Assembly (NCBI GenBank): GCA_033964015.1
Contig: CM066925.1
Coordinates: 13,004,204-13,068,203, forward strand
DNA from: Scolanthus callimorphus
Lineage: Eukaryota > Cnidaria > Anthozoa > Actiniaria > Edwardsiidae
Length of the DNA stretch: 64,000 nucleotides
Direction: 5' to 3'
Shown: piece after piece, positions 12,925 through 25,200 of the stretch
Position numbering within the stretch: position 1 is the stretch's first letter
How the letters are laid out: the number at the start of each line of letters is the position of its first letter
Made by a program: the position numbers and the translations under genes
The notes under the pieces: model-generated
The model's database searches: none
Told to the model about the DNA's origin: nothing
The model's input: only the letters and a program-made list of their open reading frames with translations

Positions 12925-13654
12925 CACAGGCAGCCCAAGTATAATGGTCGTTTAAAAAAAATATTCTGGCTTGGCGATATTTATAGTGTTTATGTGGCTT
13001 TGTGTAAGAGCAATCGAAAAACTCGCTAAATTGCTATAAAATCGTCACTGAGTTCTGGTAAATTATGGCAAATAAAAGTAGAAGACTTACATTAAGTTTT
13101 CCTGTTGTCCTTTCCTCGTCTAGAGGCGTTTAAGAGTATTTCCGAGGGTTCCACCGGGCCCCTCTAACCAGAGGGGAAGGCTCCAAACAACAATATCGAA
13201 CGCCTCGCATCGCGACCGAATTTCTTCGATAAATCGCCACTCGATCGGCGCCCTAATCACACCAGGAGAACCGTCTTGCATATATCTTTCCTACAAAGCA
13301 GCGCTGTCTCGATTAAAACATCCGAACACGGTGAATTTCGGTATTTTTCCGTTGAACTTCGAGAAGCCAATTTCACCGACTTGCGAAGTCAGGGGCCCTT
13401 TGGCCCCAGGAAAACCGTTGCTTCAGTTACAGCGTTATCCTAGCCAGGCCTTCTGGCTTGATAGCCAGGCCTTCTTGCAAAAAGTCACTGTCACATGTAG
13501 GGGCAGGCTAAATTTGCATGAACGACATTATAGCGATTTTATAGCAATATAGCGAGTTTTTCGATTACTCTTACACAAAGCCACATAAACACTATAAATA
13601 TCGCCAAGCCAGAATATTTTTTTTTAAACGACCATTATACTTGGGCTGCCTGTG
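12925..13654. mobile_element. Non-autonomous DNA transposon with ~120-bp inverted ends and 7-bp target duplication
   Basis: The ends CACAGGCAGCCCAAGTATAA and TTATACTTGGGCTGCCTGTG are exact inverted copies. The similarity extends inward for over 110 bp (to about 13046 and 13527). The element is flanked on both sides by ATTCACC (12918-12924 and 13655-13661), a clean target-site duplication. The 730-bp body has no transposase frame. A 7-8 bp duplication suggests a hAT-like or related superfamily, but that is not proven here. Confidence 0.85.
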
Positions 13655-13661
13655 ATTCACC

Positions 13662-14665
13662 ACAACTATTAGCGCGCGAGAATTTCAAATCAATACAAGA
13701 AGAGCTCTATGTGTCTACGACATCAGCTCAGCAAAATACTAAGCTTTTTATCCAAGAACAAAACTGCTGAAATCTGCCGTGAGCGTGATTTGTCAATGTT
13801 TGTCAACAACACGCAACGTCGCTGATTGGTTGAAATTTCTGAATGAGTGACTTGAAATCGAGACTAGACCGGCTATACGTGACCTGTACATGCCTTGTAC
13901 ACTTGTTGAGCACGTGGACAGTGCATGATCAGGGGAAGCAAGAGTAAGAGTCATGGCAGTTTTTCAAGTAAAATGCAATAAATGGACTATAATTCTTGCT
14001 GGAATTTAGTTATTGTAGAATGAATCTATTAAGAAATAGTTGTATGTGGAATTAAAAGGAGTATCTAAGAAGTTTCTTGCAAAAGAATGAATTCCTCAGT
14101 GACATTCGGAGATACCATTCAAACAAATGTTCGAGCTCGAGTTCGCATCCGTAGGAATAACAAAATTTGTGATAAATTTTATTTATTTTTGCTTTTATAG
14201 CTAGAGTTACACCAGAAAACGCTTTTCCTTTTCTAGAATGTTTATGTATGTGCAGATTTTATAATATTTTAGAGGTTAAAGTGTAATTTGAGACGAAAAA
14301 AAAATAGATTAGGGTAGGACGTGACCCCCCGTGCCTCGATGTGTTGACTGTCGTGCGAGTCTACACGATCTAAACATCGATGGTTATGGTTTACAAAGCC
14401 AGTAGATGAGCGACCCAAAACAGAGCGGACGTGATGCGAATTTGCGCCAAATTGGCGTATAAATTTAACCGATCTACAGGAAATAGGCAGTTCTGTGTTT
14501 GAGAGAACTAAACGCTGTTTGCAGCTCAAATCGGTGGAGCTGGAAGCGATTTTGGTTGGATTTCCGTGCAGAGCGTGAATCTTTCCAAGTGTGGGCTAAA
14601 ATCTTTGGGATTTTCTAGCCATTTGAAGCCGAAATTTTGAAGTTTGCGTCCAAGAGACTTCAAAA
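13662..14665 (+). promoter_or_regulatory. Upstream region and probable 5' UTR of carrier copy 2
   Basis: No gene or clear repeat was recognised. The segment directly upstream of the ATG at 14666 lacks an in-frame extension and probably holds the promoter and 5' UTR. No TATA box could be assigned with confidence. Confidence 0.35.
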
Positions 14666-17600
14666 ATGGGTGACTACAAGACCTTGAACACCTTTATCGC
14701 AGGAGGTAAGTAAAAAAGCGTTGGAAATTTGTCCTATTTTAGTTTCTGTGTGAAGCAAATTTTGGACCACTTCGCTTGTATTTGATTTGAACGGACAACG
14801 AACTTTACCCTGTAGATCAATTTTTCTCAAATGAATGAAAGAAATGCCCTTCTCAGTGTGATTTGCTTACGTGAAGCTAAGCATATCCCTAATCTTGACT
14901 GTATGAATTTTCGAAAGGATTTCCAACTGTTTTGGTTTAAATTTTTTCAAGTCTCGCCCCTCCCGCCCGACGTTCACGTGAAATTTGATCCAGGATTTCG
15001 AAATACACGTGTGAAGAATTGTTGTTTATAAATAGATGAAAATGATATTTACTATGCGAAATATTTGTACAACATGAGCTCAAATTCAGTGCAAAGAGCT
15101 ACATTTCTTTTACTTTTATCAGCGATCCTGTTGTTTTTCGATTTCTCGCCTCAGTCGTCTGATGGTGCCCCTTTGTTTACATCAGAATGCAAATGATCTC
15201 TCGCGCGTGTCGGCGAATAAAGTATCTTATATAACAGTGTCTTATACACTGATTAATAAATATTCCTTCTCTGCAGTTTAAAACGAATTATAGCTGCCTG
15301 AAATTACAGGAAAACATTTGGTTTTGAAATGAGAATAACAGGATGTTATTTTTCTACGTGCGTTGTGTGAATTTTAAATTTGTTTTCGTTTTTCATCTCT
15401 TTTTGCCAGGTATGTCAACATGCTGTGCCAAAACGACAACAGCGCCTCTGGAAAGATTAAAATTCTCTTCCAAGCACAGAATAAACACTACAAAAATATG
15501 AGTAAGTTCTACAGATTCCTTAAACAAAGTAGCATTTATTGTGTTATTTTTTTTAGTGTGAAATAGGCCTCTTTCCCTTTGTATGCAAAAATATTTGCAT
15601 ATGTAGGCAAAGAGGTCTATTCTCCCCAAGATAGGATCTTCCATTGACGTCATTTAATTTGTTTTTATCATGTAGGTGTTTTTGGTGCTTTGAAGGCAAT
15701 CTACAAGAAGGAAGGACCACTGGGATATTATAGAGGTAGGCTGCTGGGTGAAACCTGCATTGTTATTGGCTAAAGCATTCCAAAGCCAATCAATAATATA
15801 AGCCATTGTGATGATGTATTATATGATTCCGTACTCTTTGGTAGAGATTTGCATGGAAATCTCCGAGGGGTGGAGATCACTGTATCTTTTGTACTAGAAA
15901 ATCCAGAGGGGAAGGGATTGGGGATGTCATATCTCAACCCTTCCCTGGGGGTTATGGGGTTATAAATTGCGTTCACACCTTATTTATTGTGGAAAATTTC
16001 CATGAGAAGAAAAAATCAAATTGTAAAATCAAATTGTTTATTTTAATTGTTCCTAAAATGTTCAATCACTTTTTCTTTTTTACAGGAAATGGTGCCATGA
16101 TGGTGCGTGTATTTCCATATGGCTCAATCCAGTTTGTATCTTATGAGCAGTACAAGCAAGTTCTCCAAGATGTATTCCATGTTGGACACATTAACAAACT
16201 TATTGCTGGAGGTCTAGCAGGCGTGACAGCATGTGCATGCACATACCCCCTGGATGTTGTGCGATCACGCCTTGCCTTCCAGGTTGCTGATGAGCATATG
16301 TATTGTGGCATATGTCAGACCATCAAACAGATATTCCTAACTGAAGGTGGCATGCAAGCATTGTACCGAGGGTTCACACCGACAAGCATATCAATGATTC
16401 CTGCAGTTGGTAAGCAGCTTACTACCATCATGGAATTATTATGCATAACACCTTCAGATTCCATCTTTAGTGATGAGATATTCAGGAAAAGGGAGGTTCA
16501 TTTGTCAATCCATTGTCAGTGGCAGATCCAGGGGAGGTGCATTGGGTGTGGATGCACCCCCTGGCTTAAAATTGCAAAGTGTAGTCCTAAAGACTAGGTT
16601 CTAGTAGCCCTTTTGACAAATCTGGGTCTTCAAACTAAAAATGCCCCCATCGAAAAACCTGGATTGCCCCTGCCTCTAAGGAAAATGTGTACCTTGGGTA
16701 GCAGAGTTTCCCAGCTTCACTAGTTTACTGACATGGTAAGTAATTGGAGACTCTGGTACCCAGGATAGACGGAGTATGGATATTTTGCAGAGCCACACCC
16801 TCTCAGTTTCATACAATGATTAAACACTAAGCAGATGGACTTCTTTTGTTCTGCAGGGATTGGTTTCTATGCATTTGAATCGTTCAAGGAGTTTATAGTA
16901 GCCATGAAAGGCTCATTTACAAGAGTTCATCCAGAGACAGGGGAAATTGTTCTGACGGCAACTGGTGGCCTGATATGTGGTGCAGTTGCTGGAGCGTCAT
17001 CACAGACTATTGCGTAAGTGTCAGATTATAAATTTGTGGTGGTCCCAACTAAAATTTAACAATGTTTTTTTCAAACAAGTGTTATGTGAGTCCCCTTTTT
17101 GGTGGAGGTACAACACACATGGATATTTCCCAGAATCATGTAATCGCAAATTGTCATAGACCTCAAAATCATAAGCACTACAGTAACACTGAGTTTCTCT
17201 TCCTCATATTTTATAAAGACCTTGCTTGGTGCTTTCCTTTCCCTATTTCTTCCTGGGGTTAGCTAGGTTAGGGCTGGGACTGTCAAATGCTGGGTTTGGC
17301 GTCATATCTCAATCCCTTCTTTGGAGATATGGATTTTTTTTTTTGGAATTGGACATTATGTGAAAACACAATGCAGGCAATCCATGTTGTTTATAGAACA
17401 TCTAATAGATATTTTTACAAATTGTCCAAAATACTAGCTGTTTTCTAACCTCTGTTTTCATTTTGTTTAATTCAGATATCCTCTTGATGTCGTGCGAAGG
17501 CGCATGCAGCTTGCAGGTGCAGTTCCTGATGGACACAAGTATTGTGGCTGCATCAACACTTTTATAACTGTTTACACTGAGGACGGCATAAGAAAAGGGC

Positions 17601-17707
17601 TTTACCGGGGCCTGTCAATCAATTACATGAGGGTGTGTCCCCAAGTTGCCGTCATGTTTGCTGTTTATGAGCTCACAAAGCAACTGCTTGCAAAAGTTGA
17701 GGAGTGA
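14666..17707 (+). CDS. SLC25A16: SLC25A16-like mitochondrial carrier, copy 2 (complete, one 1-bp frame break)
   Basis: This is a mitochondrial carrier predicted to move coenzyme A or a related cofactor across the inner membrane. Six exons: 14666-14705, 15410-15501, 15676-15735, 16086-16409, 16857-17013 and 17476-17707, all with GT/AG borders. The start MGDYKTLNTFIAGG is followed by STCCAKTTTAPLERLK (repeat 1), NGAMMVRVFPYGSIQF, YPLDVVRSRLAFQV (repeat 2) and YPLDVVRRRMQL (repeat 3). GIRKGLYRGLSINYMR lies near the end. The RRRMQ block is characteristic of the A16/A42 group. The product is about 301 residues, close to the family norm. In exon 2 the A-run at 15459-15462 has four A where five are needed (copy 1 has five), which breaks the frame after APLERLK. 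The frame recovers in later exons, so a sequencing or assembly error is more likely than gene death, although a recent pseudogene is possible. The short first exon gives a much shorter N-terminus than copy 1. Confidence 0.88.
15562..15622. repeat. Small hairpin element in intron 2 of carrier copy 2
   Basis: AATAGGCCTCTTTCCCTTT and AGGCAAAGAGGTCTATT are inverted arms around the palindromic ATGCAAAAATATTTGCAT. The termini resemble those of the element at 31640-31840. Confidence 0.6.
16517..16673. repeat. CAG(T/A)GGC(G/A)GATCCAG element in intron 4 of carrier copy 2
   Basis: The left end CAGTGGCAGATCCAGGGG and the right end ACCTGGATTGCCCCTG are inverted. Related elements with a G-rich interior are seen at 27245-27422 and, less complete, near 19650. 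They form a dispersed MITE-like family in this window. Confidence 0.6.
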
Positions 17708-19389
17708 TCAAAGGAGTGACCATGTGAGGTCAGATCACCAGAGACTGCAGCCCAGTTGACCTCCAACGCCGAGGAAATTGTGTTGCTAAGCAACAGCTGC
17801 ATTTATACCCATATGTTCAGGTACAACAAGGAACACTTGTTAGAAGACATTGCCAGTCCAACATACCCATTCTGAACATGCCTGGGTTGTACACAAAGGA
17901 ATACATGTACTGTACCTATAACAAACGGAAGAGTTTAAAGTTGCTTGAACTTACTTGATGTCATTGTAGTGTAGTAGATCTGGCTTTCAAGAATGCTGGA
18001 GCATTAGTAAATGGTCCCATAGACAGCCATGCTGTACTGGATTGCTTGGGACTCAGTTATTTATTGATGAAGTCTGCAAACATGCAGATTTTAATTGCAT
18101 AACATAGCCATACAAGGTTGTACGTAGATGGTGACATGTTTAATGTTTCAGTAGTCAGTTTTCTAGCTGTTTGCTGATTTGTCTGTGAAGGTTTACCTTT
18201 ACTTGCTTGAGGTTGCTGTAGATTTGAAAAATAATTTAGAGTGGATTTAAAATGACTGTCAAGAGTGCATTCACTCTGACCTGTAGGTTTTACTGGCATG
18301 TGAAATAACTTTGTGATTGTTTCACTACTGTCATTTGAAATCCATTCTAGAAAATATTCTAAGTAAGTGGCGAATGGTAAATGCGAGTATGAGATCGAGA
18401 CAAGCAAAGATTACTAATCATACATTCTCTGAAATTTGTCAAAAAGCAAAAAGAGATTGTGAGACAACTCTTCAAAACTTTGATTTAAAAAGACAAAACA
18501 AATATAATTTGTAATAGAATTTAAGATGATTTTTTGAAGGAAAGTAACTTATTCTTTCTTCAAGCAAAGTAATATGTAAACCACTTCACAGAATATTTCA
18601 TTATAAGCAAAATGATCTACAATGCCTTCATTGCAGCTTGAACAAGTCTGTCTGACAGACGTTTTACATATGTGTGATACGGTACGTACCTAATGTCAAG
18701 TTTGGGCTGTGCACATCACAAGCTAGATGTGCTAGATGTCCAATGACAGTTGAGAGAAATTATTTAATGAAATGCACATAGATTGCCCAGGTGGGCTTGT
18801 GGCATGACATTATATTATTCACAAAGTCATCACAGAACTATTATATTGAATGTATCAGCCTATCATTTCTTTCCTTGGTAGTCTGTATTTGTTTTGCTGG
18901 TACTTAAAATTGTAAAAAAAATTCCTGCATTTATTTCTTCAAAAAGAACAAAAAAGACTTATTAAGTGCTTGGTGAACCCATATAAGATTTTAAAATATG
19001 GCCCGCAAAGCTAAGCTAAAAATAAGAACATATTATTACTCTTATTCTAAATTGATGTTAGACTATCAGCTATACTCAAAATTATATGTATGAGCATTGT
19101 AGATATTAATTAGTAGTGTAAATAGGGTAAAATACATGTTGCAACATTTAATGTATACAGATACAGAGGGGATTCTATTGGATGTGAAATTTTATATATT
19201 TATATGATTTCTAATAAAAATGTAGAAAGGACAATGAAGATTTGAATTTATACGAATATGCAATTAATCATGGAGATGAGTTGGTGTGAAGGGGCAACAT
19301 GGATGTTAACTCGCCCGGTTTAGCCAGGAGTCTCAAGATTATTCGCTTTGTCTCCCTAGAAAAATTGAAGACTACTGTTGAGGACCTCT

Positions 19390-19600
19390 GGATTGCCAGG
19401 GCGGGTGATCAAAATGGAGCTAGGAATTCCAGGGTGTGTGATCAAAGTAGAGTTGGAATTCCAGGGTGGGCATCCTTAAAATATGAAATTCCAGTGTGGG
19501 TAAGTGCAATTTCCAGGGTGGTCATGAGAAAATCACTGGAATTCCAGGGTGGATGGTTCAAATAAAAAAAATCCAGGGTGGGCAGCTGTGACTGGGGTCC
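19390..19600. repeat. Degenerate minisatellite with AATTCCAGGGTGGG core
   Basis: The core word recurs about six times at 40-50 bp spacing with diverged spacers. It is followed by a GATCCAGGAATTTCAG/poly-G segment typical of the GGATCCAG element family. Confidence 0.55.
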
Positions 19601-21280
19601 TCAACAGAACTATTTTTTCCCAGGAGAATTGCAGGAAATTTCACCATTCAAGTGGGATCCAGGAATTTCAGATGGGGGGGGGGGGGAGGTTGGAGGTTGG
19701 ATAGTGAAATCATGGGACCCCTAGCCATCAGGATCCATGAATTTCCGACCATCTTTGAGGCTTTTGCCATTGGGGGAGCTGAGCATGCCCCCCCCATTGT
19801 TAAAACAAATCTTTGAAATAACCCCTCCCCCACACCCTCCTAGCATAATTTTGGTACCGTCACTCCTGAAAAATCTACAAACTAAAATAAATATCTGCAA
19901 AGTAAAACAAGAAACAATAAGTTTACTTGTAGGCTAAAATGGTTTAGATTTCTCTTTTACAAATAGAAACGGTGTGCTACTTTTTTTTTTTATATTCGAA
20001 TACTACTTTTAAAATACCTATCAAATAAAACTGTTATTTTTAAACTACATACACCGTTACTCTGCACACCTTGTTTTCAGGACGTGAAGTATTGAAGTTG
20101 TATATGTACAAATGTATGCAAAGAATCAGATTGCTACAAGAGAAAAGTCTGCTATGCGCGTTTTTAAACCTTAGAGCTTCGTATGACTGTGAAAAGTGCC
20201 GCAACACGACGCGGCACGGTCGCGCCTGCTTCTGAAGATAGCGTTATTAAGATAACGGTTATGAAATCGCACGGTCGCGGCACGGTCAAGGCTGAGGCGC
20301 GGCACAGCTTTGTTGCGGCACTTTTCACAGTCATACGAAATCTGCTCTATTCACCTACGCCCCTTGTTAAAGTAAGTCTCGAGTTACCAGTCACACATCA
20401 GCGCACCAAAGAGCTTATTACCAAGCTTTTGGGACACCATAGTTTTTTTTCTTAAGGATATTTCATTTTTTTTTGGGGGGGGGGGGGGGGGGGGGCATGC
20501 GGGATTCCCGTGTCCGCGACATAGGAATCTCGCGCGCCAAATACTGGCTCCGAGAAATAAAAGATATAAAAGCTGGAATAAAAGCGCGCAATGCAAAGAC
20601 GACTTCTCTCTTGTATTCATGGACGATGCGATCTGAAATGTATTCCATTTTAGTGCATTTTGATTAATTGCATTTTCGCTCCATTGGGTAATACACACTG
20701 ATGCGAAGGGAATAAGCGAGTAAATTCTCAAAAGTGTCCAAAGATTGCTGTGACGTCACCATGTAATCGGGCAGTCCATCACCCCGGGCACTTAACTCAT
20801 TTGAACAAATTTTAAATTGCAGTATGATCTAGTGCAAGTAGCCAATCAAAAACGAGAGAAATTACGAGTTGCTGCTGAATGGTATTCCTGTCAGCCAATC
20901 ACCAGCTAAGGAAAACCACTATTGCGCACGTGAACACCAATTAGTTTAAAATTTGATTGGTTGATAGAAATGAGCGACCAATGAAATAGAAACTCGCTAT
21001 TTGGACACAAAATAAGACTTTACACGAGGAAGACCTGCCGAAAAATGGAAAATCACACTTCTTCTCAACACAAAAAATTAAGATAATTTCTACTGCCTTC
21101 GTGTAATTTGTTCACCATGTTCACTGGAAAACGATCAGGAACGTAAAAAAGATAAGGACATTTTGGAAGGAATCACTTTTCCGCTGATGGAATACCCGGG
21201 ACACACGGACGGACGTCATTTGTACATTTTGAGGTTGGTTTTCACTAGGAGGCTTACGCTTATATCATTGTTCTTTGATT

Positions 21281-21568
21281 TTCACACTGCGCGATTTCAG
21301 CTGCGAGTTGAGGTGCGATTTCTGTGGCGATCTCACGGCGATGTCATATCGCGCGGTGTGAACGGCCGACGATCTTATCGCCGCGACGTCGCAGGCGATT
21401 TGATTTCACTGCGATGTGGGTGCGATATCTTCAGATCGCCAACAAACTGACAAATATCGCAGTGTCAAATCGCCGGCCGTTCACACCGTGCGATATGACG
21501 TCGACGATCGCCGCAAAAATCGCACCTCAAATCGCAGCTAAGATCGCGCCGTGTGAACGGGCCTCCGT
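21281..21568. repeat. Large GCGAT-rich foldback element
   Basis: Arms of about 130 bp form an imperfect palindrome, starting TTTTCACACTGCGCGATTTC on the left and ending ATCGCGCCGTGTGAACGGGCC on the right. An inner GTGTGAACGGCC copy sits in each arm, so the element looks nested. GCGAT/ATCGC words occur throughout. Confidence 0.7.
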
Positions 21569-21619
21569 CGCTAGTAAAAACGTGAAAACAAACCTGTTCT
21601 GTGAATTTTACAATGTACC

Positions 21620-21792
21620 TATACTATAGGATTATTCAAAGCTTCAGGAGGCTAGATTCCGCTAAGAAAATAGCACGAAAAAAGCGATATCGCACGAGTC
21701 GCGCAGCGACGAGGGCTATATCGTCTTTTTTAGTGCTATTTTCGGCAGAATCTACCGACTGAACGCTTTGAATATACTTGAATCCTATGATA
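21620..21792. repeat. Hairpin element ending in TATAGGAT / ATCCTATGATAT
   Basis: The left arm has ATAGGATTATTCAAAGC and the right arm GCTTTGAATATACTTGAATCCTAT. The inner arms are GAAAATAGCAC and GTGCTATTTTC. The centre carries CGCACGAGTCGCGCAGCGACGAG-like sequence similar in style to the hairpin at 1188-1315. Confidence 0.6.
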
Positions 21793-22282
21793 TCTCGTCC
21801 TCAATTTACACAAAAAAGAGATAGCATAGGATTCTATGTAAAATTCCTAACCTATATTTTGTTCATGAACAAACTTTATACATTTCCTACATTGGATTAG
21901 ATATATGCATGTCTTTTCTCAGCCTGTTTGCTCTAAGCACTATAAAGTAACAGCTAACTGCAATTTTCATAATCCTGCTAACTCTACGCAAACTAACAAA
22001 CCGCGGTTTGGCTTCCGTCAATCAAAAGAGTGAACAGCTCTTGGAGATTTCACGCAGGATTTGTAAGGTTTTATGAACTAAACAGAGCTAAGGACTAAGG
22101 CTTCAAAACCAAATTTTACACCATAAAATGGAAACGAAACTAAGAAAAAAAAATCCACGCCTGTCTTAAAAGAGGTTTGATGTTTGATGGACGGGAAGCC
22201 AAAAAGCAGTTTGGCGTTCGTAAATGCAAAGAAAGAGTTCGCAGAATGAGGAAAACTGCAGTAATATTATACAGCCCCTAGT

Positions 22283-25200
22283 TTAGTGTGTTCCTCTCTT
22301 GATGGAATCTTCCATTTTAGACATCCACCTGAAAAAAAGAGATAAAGATCTATCTGTTCCCATTTTAATAGTCCATTTTCGAATTCTCTGCTCTACCGTT
22401 GACTAATAGGCATCAAACGGCGCATAAATACAGTGGGAGTCTCAATTCGAGTCCGAAACGTTTACTCAAGTTGATGCCCATTCAGCAGCAGAGCACTAGA
22501 GAAGTCGAAACTGGACCGATTGTGGCTGGTAACTTGAGATATCTTCTTTTCACCAGCTGAAACCATGTCGTCAAAATTACAGCATACACACAATACTAAC
22601 AACCACACGGTATAAGGACAATACTCGTTTCTCAATGAATGAATATCCATGAAATCAGGGCTAAAAATAACGGCTGGAGGAATGGCGATGGAGACCGACC
22701 AACGTTCAATTTAGGACGGACATTGTCCGCTCGGACCGCACCAGGCGAAATTATTTTTTACGCCCCCTGTATGAATATTCATTATGATTCACATATTCTC
22801 GTTCTATATATCTGATATGAAAGTCTGAAATCGTTACCTTTTTCTATCCGTCTCAGTTTCGGCAGCAAAGCGATACGTTCTCAAGGAGGCGTCCGGTGCG
22901 TTGGCATAGAAACTGTAATGCTTCCCTTTGACGTCATCAGCCTGTAGAGTATACCCGATCAACTTAGCCACACCTAGGGCCGTCGTGTTCGCCATGTCGG
23001 AGTAATAATACAGATAACCGTTCTTCAGGACGCAATATCGCCGTCTCCATGACTTCACTTTGTGGCCTTGTTTGGAGAGGTAACCATGGCAATCTGGGTC
23101 CCTGATTGACAGCGCTGGGATGCTCACGTTGTGTACGTTGCCTTCGAGAATTTGGAAACAAGCCTATGAAGGCATAACAAGGGGAGGTCAGTTGCTATGG
23201 TGAGGATAATTTGGTGCTTTAGCGTGCGACGAACAAGGTTGGCTGGGTTCCTGCAATTTTTGGCGCACGTGCGCGCGACACAGGAAGACCTTAAAGTGCT
23301 AGTATGACCAAAATTTGACTTCTTTTTCTACCATTTTTTCCGGCCTAGTACTTTAATTATCCAAATTACATTCTTGCTGAGTGGATTTTAGTGAAAGATT
23401 CCGACCGGAATACAAAGAAAAATGTCTGCGAAAAGTACGTTTTTTTCGTCCGCCATTAAAATTTTATGTTCCAAAATACGAGTCTGTAATTATAAATGAC
23501 AGCGGTTATAGCAGCCTCGTTTTGAATCGTGACGCACTTTTATCCCCCTGAGCATCCAGGCCTCTTATTCGTTATTGATACGGCTCATTTTGGAGCACAC
23601 TGAACAATATGAGTGAAGTTTCAAGAAATGAGGTTGTTCTCGATCTTTTTGCACGTTTTTGAGGAGAAATGGGCGACCTTGTTTTTATAATTTTGTTGCT
23701 GACCTTTTCACACCTGTTAGTTGTTTATTTGCTAAAATCAGTTTTGCACAATTTGTTCTTCAGCAATGTCAGACAGCTCGGATGAAAATTTTATTCAGTT
23801 TTCAGCAACATTGTTTTTGCAAAACAGAGCTGAGCGCGCGCTATGTTGAAAGTGGCGTGATCTTCGTCAGCAGCGCGCGCGTGAACAATTTTTGTCAACA
23901 GCTGAACATTTACATCAAAATCCAGACTTTTGTTGCCTGATTTGTTCATGTTTTAATGTTCGTTTTGTGAAATTAATCTTTCCGAATCCTAACAAAAATT
24001 CAAAACAATAGATCTGCAGGTGGATGGAACGCTTTTGATAGTACAGGAAAAAGATGCAACGGTCAAGGTTGTGTGTAATATATTTACCGTTAGATTTCGA
24101 GAATTTTGTTGTCCCGGCAATGGACGTGGGATAAAAATACGTCACAAAATGTAGCCTGGCCTCTGACTTGGTAACCAGGTAGTAGGAACATCCGATTTTA
24201 ATGGCGACTCCAAGATGGCGGCCGTGTGACCGTATTTTGGTGTTTTCGGCGGCAGAAAAAAGGACTAAAGAGTCAATGTTATCAACCAGAATTTGGGGAA
24301 GATGTTTTCAATGCCTTATAGTACAACATAGTGGATTTATAGGAAGGATACAATTTTGGTCATACTCGCACTTAAGATTAATATTTTACTAAATTACTTA
24401 CATTCCGTTTCAGGGAGACTAAAAGATGAAAAATGCGATTGGACGATTCCAGCTATAACGCACGCGCGCGCTGCATGTCGGTAGATGTGGAACATTTGTC
24501 GAACAACCTGTTAAAAAAGCGCGCGCTGCATTCTGGTAGTTGTGGGACACGGCTTGGGCATTTCTGAATAAAGAAGAGCGTGCGAGCTTATAGCTGGAAT
24601 CGTCCATTGACAGGTTCAGCTGAATTAATGTTAGATAAGTAAGTCTCTTACATTCTCTGATATTCAAACGTGTGCAAGGTTGATTTTACAGCTTGAAGGA
24701 ATTTGAAAGCATATTTCAAAATCTTCGGTAGCTATATTTTTTCGTCACAATGTGAAGGGCTCTTTTCGTTTCTACTTGTCTTCGGCAAATTACACCCATT
24801 TGGGCGATTCACGAACAATCTGACGAGTTGTTAATCTCGTTTCCAGATGTCCTCGCGTGTGGATGCGGAGCAAAGATGCCATCTTGGAGTTTCAAAGAAA
24901 CAATTCCGAAATAATTGTCGCCGGTTGTCTCCCTTAACATCCATTGCAAAACCTACCCCTGGCGCAGAGACATTTGCAGCCGCTTGCATCAGAGCCATCA
25001 TCCAAGCCTTCATGTCCGCGTCGCTATGAGCACTTAAATTGTAACTCCGAGCACCTCCCTTGTTCAGCTTGAAGCAGTGCCTCTTGCTGGAATCTGGGGC
25101 CTTGGATATGGAGTAATTCAGCAGCACGATGACGCCACATGGGATGTGGTCCTTGGATGTCTTGTAGTAGTAGAGGCAGTTATCTTCCTTCAACACAAAC

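Larger units (their letters stand above)
17708..22282. other. 3' flank between the convergent carrier and PH genes, with repeats
   Basis: The first 1-2 kb after the carrier stop is probably its 3' UTR. The segment 19390-19600 has degenerate repeats built on AATTCCAGGGTGGG. Poly-G runs lie at 19676-19687 and 20475-20497, the latter a run of about 23 G. Foldback elements lie at 21281-21568, about 21620-21790 and about 21985-22265. I found no coding gene. Confidence 0.4.
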
